A stretch of DNA of 64,000 nucleotides from assembly GCF_018309085.1 (NCBI RefSeq), contig NZ_CP070502.1:2599001-2663000 (forward strand), given 5' to 3'. Origin of the DNA: Sporosarcina sp. Marseille-Q4063 (lineage in GTDB: Bacteria; Bacillota; Bacilli; Bacillales_A; Planococcaceae). Shown piece after piece: positions 33,255 through 42,854 of the stretch. The position numbers and the translations under genes were made by a program. Under the pieces are notes generated by a model that saw only the letters and a program-made list of their open reading frames with translations, was not told the origin of the DNA and did no database searches. Each line of letters opens with the position of its first letter. The stretch's first letter is position 1.

Positions 33255-34748
33255 ATGACAGCTGGTCTATTAATTATTGCTGCGTTTATGATTATACCGT
33301 TGCTAGTTGGTTTTTTAGCGGCTAATAAATCTACTAATACAAGTGAGGATTTCTTTATTCAAGGTCGGGGTATGGGAAGTATTGCAGTATTCTTTACGGT
33401 TTCAGCCACATGGTGGAGTGCTTTTGCTTTTTTAGGCTCAAATGCTACTTTTTATGTACATGGCCCAGTCTATTTGACGGCTTTAGCTTGGAATCTTTTA
33501 TTCGGCTATATGTACTTCTCAGTAGGAAAGCGAGTATGGTTTTTAGGTAAGAAGTTTAATTATATCACCGCTTCTGACCTGCTAGGAGATTTTTATAATA
33601 ATGAATTACTTCGAATAATTGTTGCAGGAATAATGCTGGTTTTTACGATTCCCTACTTACAGATCCAGTTGATGGGAGGGGCTTATTTAATTGAAATTGC
33701 ATCAGGTGGATTAATTCCTTTTTGGTTATCTGCTTTCTTATTCTATTTAATAATCGTTATTTATGTCTGGGTTGGAGGAATTCGGGCGGTTGCTTGGACA
33801 GATATTATATATGGAGCATTATTGTTTTTTGGAATGATTTTTGCAGGTTTTTATATTGCCCAAAAGCTTGGCGGGCCTGTTGCTATGTTTGGACAAATGG
33901 TAAGTGAACACTCAAGTCATTTAACAATGCCTGGACCGCTCGGTAGTATGGGATATTCAATGTGGTTTTCATTATTTTTAATCACAGCAATCGGTGCATT
34001 TATGGGACCACAAATTTGGCTAAGAATGTATTCTGTTAAAAGTGGTCAATTATTCAACTTAATGCCCTTTTTACTTGGTTTGGCAGCAATTGCCTACATC
34101 GGTTCAGTCCTAACAGGCTATTCTGGCGTGATATTAGAGCCGGGTGTAGAAAATCCAGATCATATTTTACCAATTATGTTAACGAAGCACGCACCATTTG
34201 CATTGGCTTCACTAATATTAGCAGCTGGTGCCGCCGCAGCCATGTCAACTGCTAATTCACAAATTCATGCGGTATCTACAATTGTGACGTTAGATATTTA
34301 TCAACGCTATATGAATCCAAAGGCCAGTCAGGAAAGTATTATAAAAGTTGGACGTTGGTCTCTTGTGCTATTTTCATTAATTGCATATTTTATGGCGCTT
34401 GTCGTACCAGGTGTCTTAATTACGATTGGAATAGCAGCTTTAGCCGGTACCGCTCAATTGATTGTACCGACAATCGGGGCGATTAGTTGGAGGAAATCTC
34501 ACCCGACTGCAGCAATATGGGGCCTATCGGCAGGAGTTTTAACTGTTGTAGCATTGACATTTATTCCTGCATTTACGTCTGCTCCATTTGGATTTCATGC
34601 AGGCGTCTGGGCTTTAATAATAAACGTAATAATTTTCGTATCACTTAGTTTATTGTTAAAGAGAAAAGACACGGATGTTGTCGAGCGTTTTGTGGATGCA
34701 CGTAATAATTACAATGCGGAGTATCATCCGGAGGCGGCTCCTAAATAA
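33255..34748 (+). CDS. Sodium:solute symporter (SSS family)
   Basis: 497 residues. NTSEDFFIQGRGMGSIAVFFTVSATWWSAFAFLGSNATFYVHGPVY and LILAAGAAAAMSTANSQIHAVSTIVTLDIYQRYMNPKAS are the SSS core regions. Only distantly like the symporter at 29507, so the two probably carry different compounds of one pathway. Preceded by its own small membrane partner, and AAAGGGGAATTTAG before the ATG. Confidence 0.92.
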   Translation: MTAGLLIIAAFMIIPLLVGFLAANKSTNTSEDFFIQGRGMGSIAVFFTVSATWWSAFAFLGSNATFYVHGPVYLTALAWNLLFGYMYFSVGKRVWFLGKKFNYITASDLLGDFYNNELLRIIVAGIMLVFTIPYLQIQLMGGAYLIEIASGGLIPFWLSAFLFYLIIVIYVWVGGIRAVAWTDIIYGALLFFGMIFAGFYIAQKLGGPVAMFGQMVSEHSSHLTMPGPLGSMGYSMWFSLFLITAIGAFMGPQIWLRMYSVKSGQLFNLMPFLLGLAAIAYIGSVLTGYSGVILEPGVENPDHILPIMLTKHAPFALASLILAAGAAAAMSTANSQIHAVSTIVTLDIYQRYMNPKASQESIIKVGRWSLVLFSLIAYFMALVVPGVLITIGIAALAGTAQLIVPTIGAISWRKSHPTAAIWGLSAGVLTVVALTFIPAFTSAPFGFHAGVWALIINVIIFVSLSLLLKRKDTDVVERFVDARNNYNAEYHPEAAPK

Positions 34749-34769
34749 ATTGCATAAGAAATACTTAAT

Positions 34770-36410
34770 ATGGGGGGAGTCAACATTAAGGCGACAGTTG
34801 TATTCATAAATGGTGAAGTTATTACTTCGAATCGCGACAACCAAATTCAAGAAGCCGTGGCTATCAACGGAAATAAAATTGTTGCAGTTGGATCAGGTAA
34901 AGAGCTCGCATCATTTATTGATGCTGAAACAAAGGTTATTGACTTAGAAGGAAAATCCTTGCTACCGGGTTTTATAGACGCCCATTTGCATTTGACAATA
35001 TACGGAACGAATCTACTCGGTGTTAGTTGTGTAGAGCCGCATATAAAATCACTTGAGGATATATTCAAAGATATAAAAATGAAAGTATCGAATACCAAGA
35101 GTGGTGAATGGGTAAGGGCTTGGGGGTTCGATGAAAATAATGTAGTCGAAAAGCGATTTCCAACAAAAGAAGAGCTTGACTTAATTTCCACGGATCATCC
35201 AATCGTAATTATCCGAACCTGTAATCATACATCGATTGCCAATAGTAAAGCATTGGAACTGGCAGGATATACGGAGCAGGCGGAAAGTCCAAAGGGCGGA
35301 ATCGTTGAGAAAGACTATTCAGGTGAATTAACGGGAAAACTTGTTGAAAATGCTCATATGGAACTCTTCAATGTAGCTTCTTATAATGATCAAGAATTGA
35401 AGAAGGCGATGAAGCTAGCTTCAAACACCTTTATTGAAGCAGGTATTACAAGTGTTCATGACGCTGGTGGGTACGGTTCAGGTCCCGATATACTCCGAGT
35501 AATGCAACAAAATGTTGCATCAGGGGATGTTAAGATTCGAATTTATGCGATGATAGGTTCCTTAACAAATTCCAAGTCTTTTATTAGGACTATGATTGAT
35601 GCAGGTATTGTCACAGGACTTGGTGACGAAAAGTTTAAAATTGGTCCTGCCAAAATTTTTACGGATGGGAGTAGTACAGGCCCAACAATTGCTACCCGCA
35701 CACCATACGATAGCGACCCGGCGGATACTGGAATTCTATATTATAATCAGGAAGAAATTAATGGGATCTTAGGTGAGGCTCATGAAAAAGGATTTCAAAT
35801 AACCGCGCATGCTCAAGGTGACCGTGCAATTGAAATGCTTCTTAATTGTATTGAAGATGCTTTGCAAAAGCATCCACGTGTCAATCACCGACATCGGATT
35901 GAGCATGCAGGTATTGCTCCTCCGGACTTACTAAAGAGAATGAAAGAATTAGATGTAGTAATCGTTCCAAATCCAGTATTCATGTATGTGAATGGTGATT
36001 CGTATATTAAAAATTACGGAAGCCGCGTCGAGATGATGTATCCGGCGAGAGACTATATTGATGAATCGATACCGGCGGCCTTTGCATCAGATTCTCCCGT
36101 GACCTTTTGCAATCCATTATTAGGGATACATGCTTCAGTTAATCGGAAAAGTAGAACCGGCATCGATGTTGGAAGTAATCAGCGAATTGAGGTTTTGGAA
36201 GCGATAAAAGCATATACGTTAAATGGGGCATATGCTAGTTTTGATGAAAATGTAAAAGGAAGCATAGAAGTAGGGAAATTAGCGGATATTGTCGTTTTGA
36301 GTGATAGTATCTTAAATAGTGACAAAGATAAAATTAAAAATCTACAAGTCGAAATGACAATGATAGATGGCGAGATTTTATTCGAGAAAGTTAGTTCTAA
36401 CATTATTTAA
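34770..36410 (+). CDS. YtcJ-like metal-dependent amidohydrolase (Amidohydro_3)
   Basis: Up to 546 residues. FIDAHLHLTIYG supplies the first metal His pair, ITAHAQGDRAIEMLL and RIEHAGIAPPDLL two further His motifs, and FASDSPVTFCNPLLGIHASVNRK the Asp region, as in YtcJ/AepA-type amidohydrolases. They cleave amides or cyclic ureas; the substrate is unknown. ATG 34770 has no ribosome site, while GGGGGGAG lies inside the frame six bases before ATT 34785, where relatives begin (KAT-x-VFINGEVI). Initiation at ATT is possible. Confidence 0.88.
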   Translation: MGGVNIKATVVFINGEVITSNRDNQIQEAVAINGNKIVAVGSGKELASFIDAETKVIDLEGKSLLPGFIDAHLHLTIYGTNLLGVSCVEPHIKSLEDIFKDIKMKVSNTKSGEWVRAWGFDENNVVEKRFPTKEELDLISTDHPIVIIRTCNHTSIANSKALELAGYTEQAESPKGGIVEKDYSGELTGKLVENAHMELFNVASYNDQELKKAMKLASNTFIEAGITSVHDAGGYGSGPDILRVMQQNVASGDVKIRIYAMIGSLTNSKSFIRTMIDAGIVTGLGDEKFKIGPAKIFTDGSSTGPTIATRTPYDSDPADTGILYYNQEEINGILGEAHEKGFQITAHAQGDRAIEMLLNCIEDALQKHPRVNHRHRIEHAGIAPPDLLKRMKELDVVIVPNPVFMYVNGDSYIKNYGSRVEMMYPARDYIDESIPAAFASDSPVTFCNPLLGIHASVNRKSRTGIDVGSNQRIEVLEAIKAYTLNGAYASFDENVKGSIEVGKLADIVVLSDSILNSDKDKIKNLQVEMTMIDGEILFEKVSSNII

Positions 36411-36414
36411 ATAA

Positions 36415-36453
36415 CAGCCGCCATTGTTTCTTATCAAGCAATGGCGGCTTTTC
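36415..36453. terminator. Intrinsic terminator between convergent genes
   Basis: AGCCGCCATTG / CAATGGCGGCT perfect 11-bp stem followed by TTTTC, between the amidohydrolase gene and pucR. Confidence 0.88.
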
Positions 36454-36491
36454 AAATCTACCGAGTTTCAGCGTTGGGCTGTTTATTTAGT

Positions 36492-38135
36492 TCACAAGGT
36501 ATTATTATAATTCGAACTTTTTCCCAATAGCTCATACGCCTTTATTGCCACTTCAAAAGCCAACCGATTCGAAGGTTCCATAAAGTCTTTACCCAATAGC
36601 GTTTCTAACCTTTCAAGTCGATGGTACAGTGTTTGCCTTACAATAAATAAGCGATCCGAGGTTTCTTTTTTCGATCCGCTACATTTAAGATAAACGCTGA
36701 GAGTTTCGAAGAGGTTACCGTCTGTCTCTCGGTCGTAATCAAGCACGGGCGACAAGTATTCATTCACGTATTTTTCAAGATAGTTACTTTCCTTTAAAAA
36801 TAGTAGGAGTCTATATATTCCTAGATTTTCGTAAAAGTTCGTTTTAGTGACTTGAAATAGATGTAATTCTAGCACTTTACAAGCTTCTTCGTATCCTGTC
36901 CGGGCGTCAGTAATATCATGGTATACTGCGCTCACGCCAAAGGTACATTTACTTCCCTCGATAAAGTTGTTTTCTTCCATGCCAGTAATGTTTGTTATGA
37001 TTTGTGAGAATCTATCGGTCTCATTTTTCAAATGATCGGCAGCGATAAAAGAAGCAATAACCGCAATTTCGTTTTTTCTCGTTGAAACCGCAGGAAAAAA
37101 GCCGTTTCTTTTAAAAAGAGAGCGAATCATCATTGACCTTTGAAGCTTTATTTCCTCCCAGTCCTCTTCGCTAAGATTTGTTTCCAGAAAATCTAAATGA
37201 ATGATAAATACTCTGAAATGCATATTGCGACTTGGGGTGGGTAAGTAGGAATGTATGTCCTCCTGTTCATATTCACGACCGCTCAATAAATTGCGGACGA
37301 GCACATCCTCCATATTTTGTTTACGTTCTTCAATTGTACGGTTCCGCAATAAGATTTGTGCGATTGCAAGGGCAGCACGATCCAGCAGTAAAAATAAAAA
37401 ATCCTTAGCCATTGGCTGTTTTATTTGCAAACATAAATACCCCCAAGTCTGCCCCAAACCGCGAACAGGCATGAGTGCAAATTTGCGATCACCTAATTTA
37501 ATGATTCCTTGTTCTGTATGAGTCATTGACGACATTTCAATCGTGTCACGAATGGAAACTTCTATGTCCTTACATTCAGATGGATAATAATAAGGTTTCA
37601 TATTATCACTTATGAAAAAGGTGTTTTGTTGGAAGAGTTCGTGTAATTCTTGAAGGATTTTCAAAATCCCGTTATGTGTAAGCGATAATGAAATGAATTT
37701 TCTTGATAGTGTATCGAGTTGAGAAAGCATTTGATGGTGTTGGTTAATGATGAATGTATGAAGGTCTTGGGTAATGTCGACAAACTTCACGATTTCCTCG
37801 AACAAGATGATCGGAAAATCGAACTCATCGGCTAATGCTATTATTTCTGCCGGTACCTCCTTGAAACTTGATCCAATCTCTATACAAATTCCTGCGACAT
37901 CTTTTTCTATTAGTCTCTTTATATATTTTGTCTGAGAAGCGAGGTCGAGTTGTAAACCAACCCCAGTCGTTAGGATTAATTCTCCGCCGTTTATAAGCGA
38001 CTCGAATTCTTTTGTTTCAAGTATGTGAGACCATTTAACTTGTCTATCCAAACCTTTAGCACCCGCAATCACTTTTGCGCATTTGAATGTTTCACGGGCA
38101 AGGACGCCCCTAACAGTTAGTTTTAATTCATTCAC
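36492..38135 (-). CDS. PucR family transcriptional regulator
   Basis: 547 residues. The N-terminal PucR domain has TVRGVLARETFKCAKVIAGAKGLDRQVKWSHILE and EFESLINGGELILTTG. The C-terminal HTH_30 contains LFETLSVYLKCSGSKKETSDRLFIVRQTLYHRLERLETLLG. PucR-type proteins control purine, allantoin, GABA, proline or beta-alanine use. GTG 38135 follows GGAGGGAATAGCTGCT; a TTG at 38153 lies against that site and was rejected. Divergent from the semialdehyde dehydrogenase gene; a 19-bp palindrome lies between. Confidence 0.93.
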   Translation of the reverse strand: MNELKLTVRGVLARETFKCAKVIAGAKGLDRQVKWSHILETKEFESLINGGELILTTGVGLQLDLASQTKYIKRLIEKDVAGICIEIGSSFKEVPAEIIALADEFDFPIILFEEIVKFVDITQDLHTFIINQHHQMLSQLDTLSRKFISLSLTHNGILKILQELHELFQQNTFFISDNMKPYYYPSECKDIEVSIRDTIEMSSMTHTEQGIIKLGDRKFALMPVRGLGQTWGYLCLQIKQPMAKDFLFLLLDRAALAIAQILLRNRTIEERKQNMEDVLVRNLLSGREYEQEDIHSYLPTPSRNMHFRVFIIHLDFLETNLSEEDWEEIKLQRSMMIRSLFKRNGFFPAVSTRKNEIAVIASFIAADHLKNETDRFSQIITNITGMEENNFIEGSKCTFGVSAVYHDITDARTGYEEACKVLELHLFQVTKTNFYENLGIYRLLLFLKESNYLEKYVNEYLSPVLDYDRETDGNLFETLSVYLKCSGSKKETSDRLFIVRQTLYHRLERLETLLGKDFMEPSNRLAFEVAIKAYELLGKSSNYNNTL

Positions 38136-38176
38136 AGCAGCTATTCCCTCCAAAACGTTAAAATAATAAACAAATG

Positions 38177-38195
38177 ATTTTACATTATGTAAAAT
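38177..38195. promoter_or_regulatory. Perfect 19-bp palindrome between pucR and the dehydrogenase gene (copy 2)
   Basis: ATTTTACAT-T-ATGTAAAAT is a perfect dyad around one base, about 40 bases upstream of pucR and 90 upstream of the dehydrogenase. A near-identical site is at 29128. It is the best candidate operator of the PucR-type regulator. Confidence 0.65.
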
Positions 38196-38285
38196 GACAA
38201 TTATCCGAATTATTCGTAAGATATAATATGAAGTGTATCGAAAATTGCAAGAACTAGCAAGAAAAGTAGAATAGGAGGAATAGAA

Positions 38286-39749
38286 ATGAGTGTTACGGCA
38301 ATAGAAAAGAAAACGCTTTCAAATTTCATCAATGGACAATGGGTAAAATCGACAACAGATAAATATGAAGAGGTGCCAAACCCGGCTACTGGCGAAATAT
38401 TGGCGGAAGTACCAATTTCAACGCAAGAAGATTTGGAGCAGGCGGTTCAAGCGGCGAAAAAAGCATTCGCTTCATGGAAAAAAGTTGCGGTTCCTCAGCG
38501 CTCTCGAATTTTATTCAAGTATCAGCAATTGTTAACTGAAAACTGGGAAGAGCTTGCGAAGCTGATTACAATCGAAAACGGAAAAAATTATAACGAAGCG
38601 TATGGCGAAGTGCTTCGCGGCATTGAGTGTGTCGAGTTTGCAGCTGGCACGCCGACACTGATGATGGGGCAACAGCTTCCGGATATCGCAACGAATATTG
38701 AATCAGGTATGTATCGTTATCCAATTGGAGTAATTGGAGGGATTACGCCTTTTAACTTCCCGATGATGGTGCCTTGCTGGATGTTCCCGCTTGCAATCGC
38801 TAGCGGAAATACGTTCATTCTAAAACCGTCGGAAAGAACGCCACTTTTAGCTAATCGACTAGCAGAGCTTCTTAAAGAAGCGGGTCTTCCAGATGGGGTT
38901 TTCAATATTGTACACGGTGCACATGACGTCGTGAACGGCATTCTTAGCCACCCGGATATTCCAGCGGTGTCGTTTGTTGGATCACAGCCGGTCGCGGAGT
39001 ACGTTTATAAAACGGGTACTTCTAACGGCAAAAGAGTTCAAGCGTTAGCGGGCGCTAAAAACCATACAATTGTTATGCCAGACGCAGATATGGACTTGAC
39101 GGTCACAAACATTATTAATGCAGCATTTGGCTCAGCGGGAGAAAGGTGTATGGCGTGTGCAGTTGTCGTCGCGGTTGGAGATGTTGCAGATGAACTGGTT
39201 GAAAGACTGGTAGATGAGTCGAATAAAATGACAATTGGAAACGGATTGGAAGATGGAATCTTCCTTGGACCGGTTATCAGAGATTCACATAAAGACAAAA
39301 CGCTCAGTTATATCGAATCAGGTATTGAAGAAGGTGCCAAGCTTCTGCGCGATGGGCGAGGTGATGAATCGACTTCTGAAGGTGGATATTTTGTGGGTCC
39401 GACAATCTTCGACAATGTGACAACGGAAATGAAAATTTGGAAAGAAGAAATTTTCGCGCCAGTTCTTTCTGTAGTCAGAGTTGAGACTTTAGAAGAAGCT
39501 ATCGAACTCGCGAATGAGTCTGAATTTGCGAATGGGGCATGTTTATTTACAGATAGTGCAAAAGCTATTCGCCAATTTAGAGAAGAAATTGATGCAGGGA
39601 TGTTAGGCGTAAATCTCGGGGTTCCAGCACCGATGGCATTCTTCCCGTTCTCTGGTTACAAAAAATCATTCTATGGTGATCTGCATGCAAACGGGCGCGA
39701 TGGCATTGAATTTTACACAAGAAAGAAAATGTTGACAGCACGTCACTAA
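38286..39749 (+). CDS. mmsA: CoA-acylating (methyl)malonate-semialdehyde dehydrogenase
   Basis: 487 residues of the aldehyde dehydrogenase superfamily. [70 protein letters not shown] and [17 protein letters not shown] (catalytic Cys) are hallmarks of MmsA/IolA. It turns malonate or methylmalonate semialdehyde into acetyl- or propionyl-CoA. Followed at once by an omega-aminotransferase, so malonate semialdehyde from beta-alanine is the likely substrate. No inositol genes are nearby, which argues against an iol role. Confidence 0.92.
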   Translation: MSVTAIEKKTLSNFINGQWVKSTTDKYEEVPNPATGEILAEVPISTQEDLEQAVQAAKKAFASWKKVAVPQRSRILFKYQQLLTENWEELAKLITIENGKNYNEAYGEVLRGIECVEFAAGTPTLMMGQQLPDIATNIESGMYRYPIGVIGGITPFNFPMMVPCWMFPLAIASGNTFILKPSERTPLLANRLAELLKEAGLPDGVFNIVHGAHDVVNGILSHPDIPAVSFVGSQPVAEYVYKTGTSNGKRVQALAGAKNHTIVMPDADMDLTVTNIINAAFGSAGERCMACAVVVAVGDVADELVERLVDESNKMTIGNGLEDGIFLGPVIRDSHKDKTLSYIESGIEEGAKLLRDGRGDESTSEGGYFVGPTIFDNVTTEMKIWKEEIFAPVLSVVRVETLEEAIELANESEFANGACLFTDSAKAIRQFREEIDAGMLGVNLGVPAPMAFFPFSGYKKSFYGDLHANGRDGIEFYTRKKMLTARH

Positions 39750-39776
39750 TAAAAAATATTGAAGGGGGTAGAAGTA

Positions 39777-41135
39777 ATGACGACAGTTAAAGGTGAAACA
39801 AAATCCTTAGTTGAAAAAGATCGGGAAAACGTTTGGCATCATATTTCCGCCTACAATGAAAAGAATCCGCCAATGGTTTGGGAAAGTGGGGAAGGGGCTT
39901 GGATTACGGATCATGAAGGCAACCGTTACCTTGACGGGATGGCTGGACTTTGGGCTGTTAACGTCGGGTATGGTCGTGAGGAATTAGCAAAAGTCGCATA
40001 CGATCAAATGTTAAAGATGGCGTATGCGCCGATGACACAAAGCCATGAACCGGCCATTAAACTGGCTGAAAAGTTAAATGAAATGCTTGGCGACGATTAC
40101 AAAATCATTTATTCGAACAGTGGATCGGATGCCAATGAGGTAGCATTCAAGATTGCGCGTCAATACCACCAGCAAAATGGAGATCCATCCCGCTATAAGT
40201 TCATTTCACGGTACCGGGCTTACCACGGAAGTTCGATGGGCGCATTAGCGGCAACAGGTCAAGCGCTGCGTAAATACAAATACGAACCGCTTGCACCTGG
40301 ATTCCTGCACGTCGCTCCGCCGGATAATTACCGTCGTCCAAAGGGGCAATCAGTTGAAGAGTATAATATTCAACGTGCGCAAGAGTTTGAAGAGAAAATT
40401 ATCTGGGAGCAAAAAGAAACGATTGCGGGAATCATTATGGAGCCGCTTATTACGGGGGGCGGCGTACTAATCCCGCATCCGGTTTACCTTGAAAAAGTAC
40501 AAGAAATATGCGACCGACACGGCGTGTTGCTCATAATTGACGAAGTCATTTGTGGTTTCGGACGGACTGGAAAGGCATTTGGACATCAACATTTTAAACT
40601 GAAGCCGGATATCATTACCATGGCTAAAGGACTCACGAGCGCTTACTTGCCTTTGTCCGTCACGGCTGTTCGAAAAGATATTTACGAAAAGTTTGATACA
40701 GGCGAGGAAAATAGTCATCTTCGTCACATAAATACATTTGGCGGGAACCCGGCGGCTTGTGCCTTGGCATTAAAGAATATCGAAATTATGGAAACCGAAA
40801 ACCTTTTTGAACGTTCGGCTGAACTTGGCGAACGACTCCAAAAAGAATTGGCTAACTTGAAAGATCATCCGTTTGTAGGCGATATCCGAGGACTAGGTTT
40901 CCTATTAGGGATTGAACTTGTTGAAGATAAAGAAACGAGGGAGCCAGCGACGAACGAGCGTGTTGCAAAAATTATCGGGGATTGTAAGGCGAATGGGCTT
41001 ATCGTTGGAAGAAACGGTGATACCGTTGCCGGATTCAACAATATCGTTGCGCTTAGCCCGCCGCTGTCCTGTACGGATGAGGATTTTGACTTTATTATTA
41101 CAGTGTTGAAAAAGGTGTTTGCAGAAAATCAATAA
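39777..41135 (+). CDS. Class III (omega) aminotransferase, beta-alanine-pyruvate type
   Basis: 452 residues from ATG 39777 behind GAAGGGGGTAGAAG. YLDGMAGLWAVNVGYGREELAKVAYDQMLKMAYA, SNSGSDANEVAFKIARQYH, LLIIDEVICGFGRTGKAFG and ITMAKGLTSAYLPL (PLP-binding Lys) are class III features. The pattern YRAYHGSSMGALAATG is shared with beta-alanine:pyruvate, taurine and GABA aminotransferases. Next to a malonate-semialdehyde-type dehydrogenase, beta-alanine is the most likely donor. Confidence 0.9.
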   Translation: MTTVKGETKSLVEKDRENVWHHISAYNEKNPPMVWESGEGAWITDHEGNRYLDGMAGLWAVNVGYGREELAKVAYDQMLKMAYAPMTQSHEPAIKLAEKLNEMLGDDYKIIYSNSGSDANEVAFKIARQYHQQNGDPSRYKFISRYRAYHGSSMGALAATGQALRKYKYEPLAPGFLHVAPPDNYRRPKGQSVEEYNIQRAQEFEEKIIWEQKETIAGIIMEPLITGGGVLIPHPVYLEKVQEICDRHGVLLIIDEVICGFGRTGKAFGHQHFKLKPDIITMAKGLTSAYLPLSVTAVRKDIYEKFDTGEENSHLRHINTFGGNPAACALALKNIEIMETENLFERSAELGERLQKELANLKDHPFVGDIRGLGFLLGIELVEDKETREPATNERVAKIIGDCKANGLIVGRNGDTVAGFNNIVALSPPLSCTDEDFDFIITVLKKVFAENQ

Positions 41136-41137
41136 AT

Positions 41138-41166
41138 AAAAAGGGGTGGATATCCACCTCTTTTTA
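41138..41166 (+). terminator. Intrinsic terminator after the aminotransferase gene
   Basis: AAAAAGGgGTGGATATCCACCtCTTTTT, a compact hairpin with T-run. Confidence 0.88.
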
Positions 41167-41242
41167 CATTGGAAAATAGGCTGTCGTGAGGAATGAATAA
41201 TTAATTAACACTAGACTCTGAAACTTATTTTTATAAATCCCT

Positions 41243-41272
41243 TGACTTTTCTGTATAGTCAGTTCTATACTG
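41243..41272 (+). promoter_or_regulatory. Promoter of the metY-metX-hom operon, with an inverted repeat
   Basis: TTGACT (41243-41248) and TATACT (41267-41272) are 18 bp apart, about 30 bases upstream of the S-box. GTATAG-N6-CTATAC (41254 to 41271) overlaps the -10 box, a possible site for a second regulator. Confidence 0.7.
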
Positions 41273-41303
41273 TGTAACAAGATGGAAAACAGAATCAATC
41301 ATA

Positions 41304-41471
41304 CTCTTATCTAGAGCGGCGGAGGGATTAGGCCCTGCGATGCCCGGCAACCAGCAAGCGTCCAACTTGCAAAGGTGCTACTTCCTACAGATTCGTGCAA
41401 ACGATCTGAAAGATGAGAGGAGGAATTAGCGAAAGCATAACCCTCTTCTTACACGAAGGGGGTTATTTTTT
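41304..41471 (+). promoter_or_regulatory. SAM-I (S-box) riboswitch with terminator
   Basis: CTCTTATCTAGAGCGGCGGA, then GGGATTAGGCCCTGCGATGCC and CGGCAACC are the S-box consensus, and GATGAGAG (41412-41419) closes helix P1. The downstream ATAACCCTCTTC / GAAGGGGGTTAT stem (41437-41466) followed by a T-run is the expression-platform terminator. High SAM should stop transcription before metY. Confidence 0.97.
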
Positions 41472-41534
41472 ATTTAAAATTTCCCCAATCGTCACTGCAC
41501 TTCCATCAAACAAAAAACTTGGAGGTAATGAAAA

Positions 41535-42827
41535 ATGACAAACTTAAAACCAGAAACACAACTATTGCACGGTGGGCAAGAACCAGATCCGAATACGGGA
41601 TCGCGCGCGGTGCCAATTCATAGAACGACATCATTCGTTTTTCGTGATACAGAACATGCACAAAACTTATTCGGGCTAAAAGAAGCAGGAAATATTTATA
41701 CGCGAATTACAAATCCTACAGTTGATGTATTCGAACAGCGCATCGCTTTGCTTGAAGGCGGAACGGCTGCAGTAGGGCTTTCTTCAGGAATGGCGGCAAT
41801 TGCTTTTTCAATCTTAAATATTGCGGGTGCTGGCGATGAAATTATTGCTGCGGAAAACTTATACGGGGGCACATACAATCTATTTGCTGTAACACTTCCA
41901 CGTTACGGAATAAACGTTAAATTTGTTGACGCGACGAATCCAGAAAACTTCCGTGCGGCGATTACAGATAAAACAAAAGGACTCTTTGCAGAATCAATCG
42001 CAAATCCAAGTTTGCATGTTCTTGATATCGAAGCGGTGGCGAACATTGCACATGAAAACGATATTCCACTTCTAGTCGATAGCACGTTTTCAACACCGTA
42101 CGGCAGCAATCCGATCGAGTTTGGTGCAGATGTTGTCATTCATTCCGCGACGAAATGGATTGGCGGACACGGGACATCAATCGGCGGCGTCGTTGTAGAT
42201 GCGGGTAAATTTGATTGGACTAAGGGCAAGTTCCCTGGATTTACTGAGCCAGATGAAACATACCATGGTCTTCGTTACGGGATTGATGCAGCGGCAGCAG
42301 CATTTGCAACGAAGCTTCGCGTGCAACTATTACGCGATTTCGGACCATGCTTGAGCCCGGACAATGCATTTAATTTCCTGCAAGGACTAGAAACATTACA
42401 TTTACGAGTACCGAAACATAACGAAAACGCACTGGAAGTTGCAAAATATCTGAAGGAACATCCTTCCGTTGAATGGGTCACGTACAACGGTCTTGAAGAA
42501 CACCCATCTTACGAATTAGGGAAGAAGTATTTGAAAAACGGTTTCGGATCCATCGTCAACTTCGGTATTAAAGGCGGTCGTGAGGCGGGACGTAAAGTTA
42601 TTGATAACGTCAATATCTGGTCTCATGTCGCAAACGTTGGAGATGCGAAATCACTAATTATTCACCCGGCTTCAACTACGCATCAACAACTTGGACCAGA
42701 AGACTTGAAGAAATCAGGCGTTACAGAAGAATTAATCCGCTTGGCAGTGGGGCTTGAATCCGTGGATGATATCATTGCGGATCTTGCACAAGCAATTGAA
42801 AAAGCTGTTCCAGTTGCTGCACAATAA
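41535..42827 (+). CDS. metY: O-acetylhomoserine sulfhydrylase (MetY)
   Basis: 430 residues of the Cys/Met-metabolism PLP family. PETQLLHGGQEPDPNTGSRAVPIHRTTSFVFRDTEHA, YTRITNPTVDVFEQRIALLEGGTAAVGLSSGMAAI and HSATKWIGGHGTSIGG (PLP Lys) are the O-acetylhomoserine sulfhydrylase form, longer than cystathionine synthases. It makes homocysteine from O-acetylhomoserine and sulfide. The S-box and metX context agree. CTTGGAGGTAATG precedes the ATG. Confidence 0.96.
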   Translation: MTNLKPETQLLHGGQEPDPNTGSRAVPIHRTTSFVFRDTEHAQNLFGLKEAGNIYTRITNPTVDVFEQRIALLEGGTAAVGLSSGMAAIAFSILNIAGAGDEIIAAENLYGGTYNLFAVTLPRYGINVKFVDATNPENFRAAITDKTKGLFAESIANPSLHVLDIEAVANIAHENDIPLLVDSTFSTPYGSNPIEFGADVVIHSATKWIGGHGTSIGGVVVDAGKFDWTKGKFPGFTEPDETYHGLRYGIDAAAAAFATKLRVQLLRDFGPCLSPDNAFNFLQGLETLHLRVPKHNENALEVAKYLKEHPSVEWVTYNGLEEHPSYELGKKYLKNGFGSIVNFGIKGGREAGRKVIDNVNIWSHVANVGDAKSLIIHPASTTHQQLGPEDLKKSGVTEELIRLAVGLESVDDIIADLAQAIEKAVPVAAQ

Positions 42828-42854
42828 TTTGAAGATAGTAAACGAGGTGAGACC

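Noticed and set aside
38154..38285. Sigma-54 type -24/-12 promoter at the catabolic genes
   Set aside because: No TGGCAC-N5-TTGCA pattern is present, and the regulator is PucR-type without an AAA domain.
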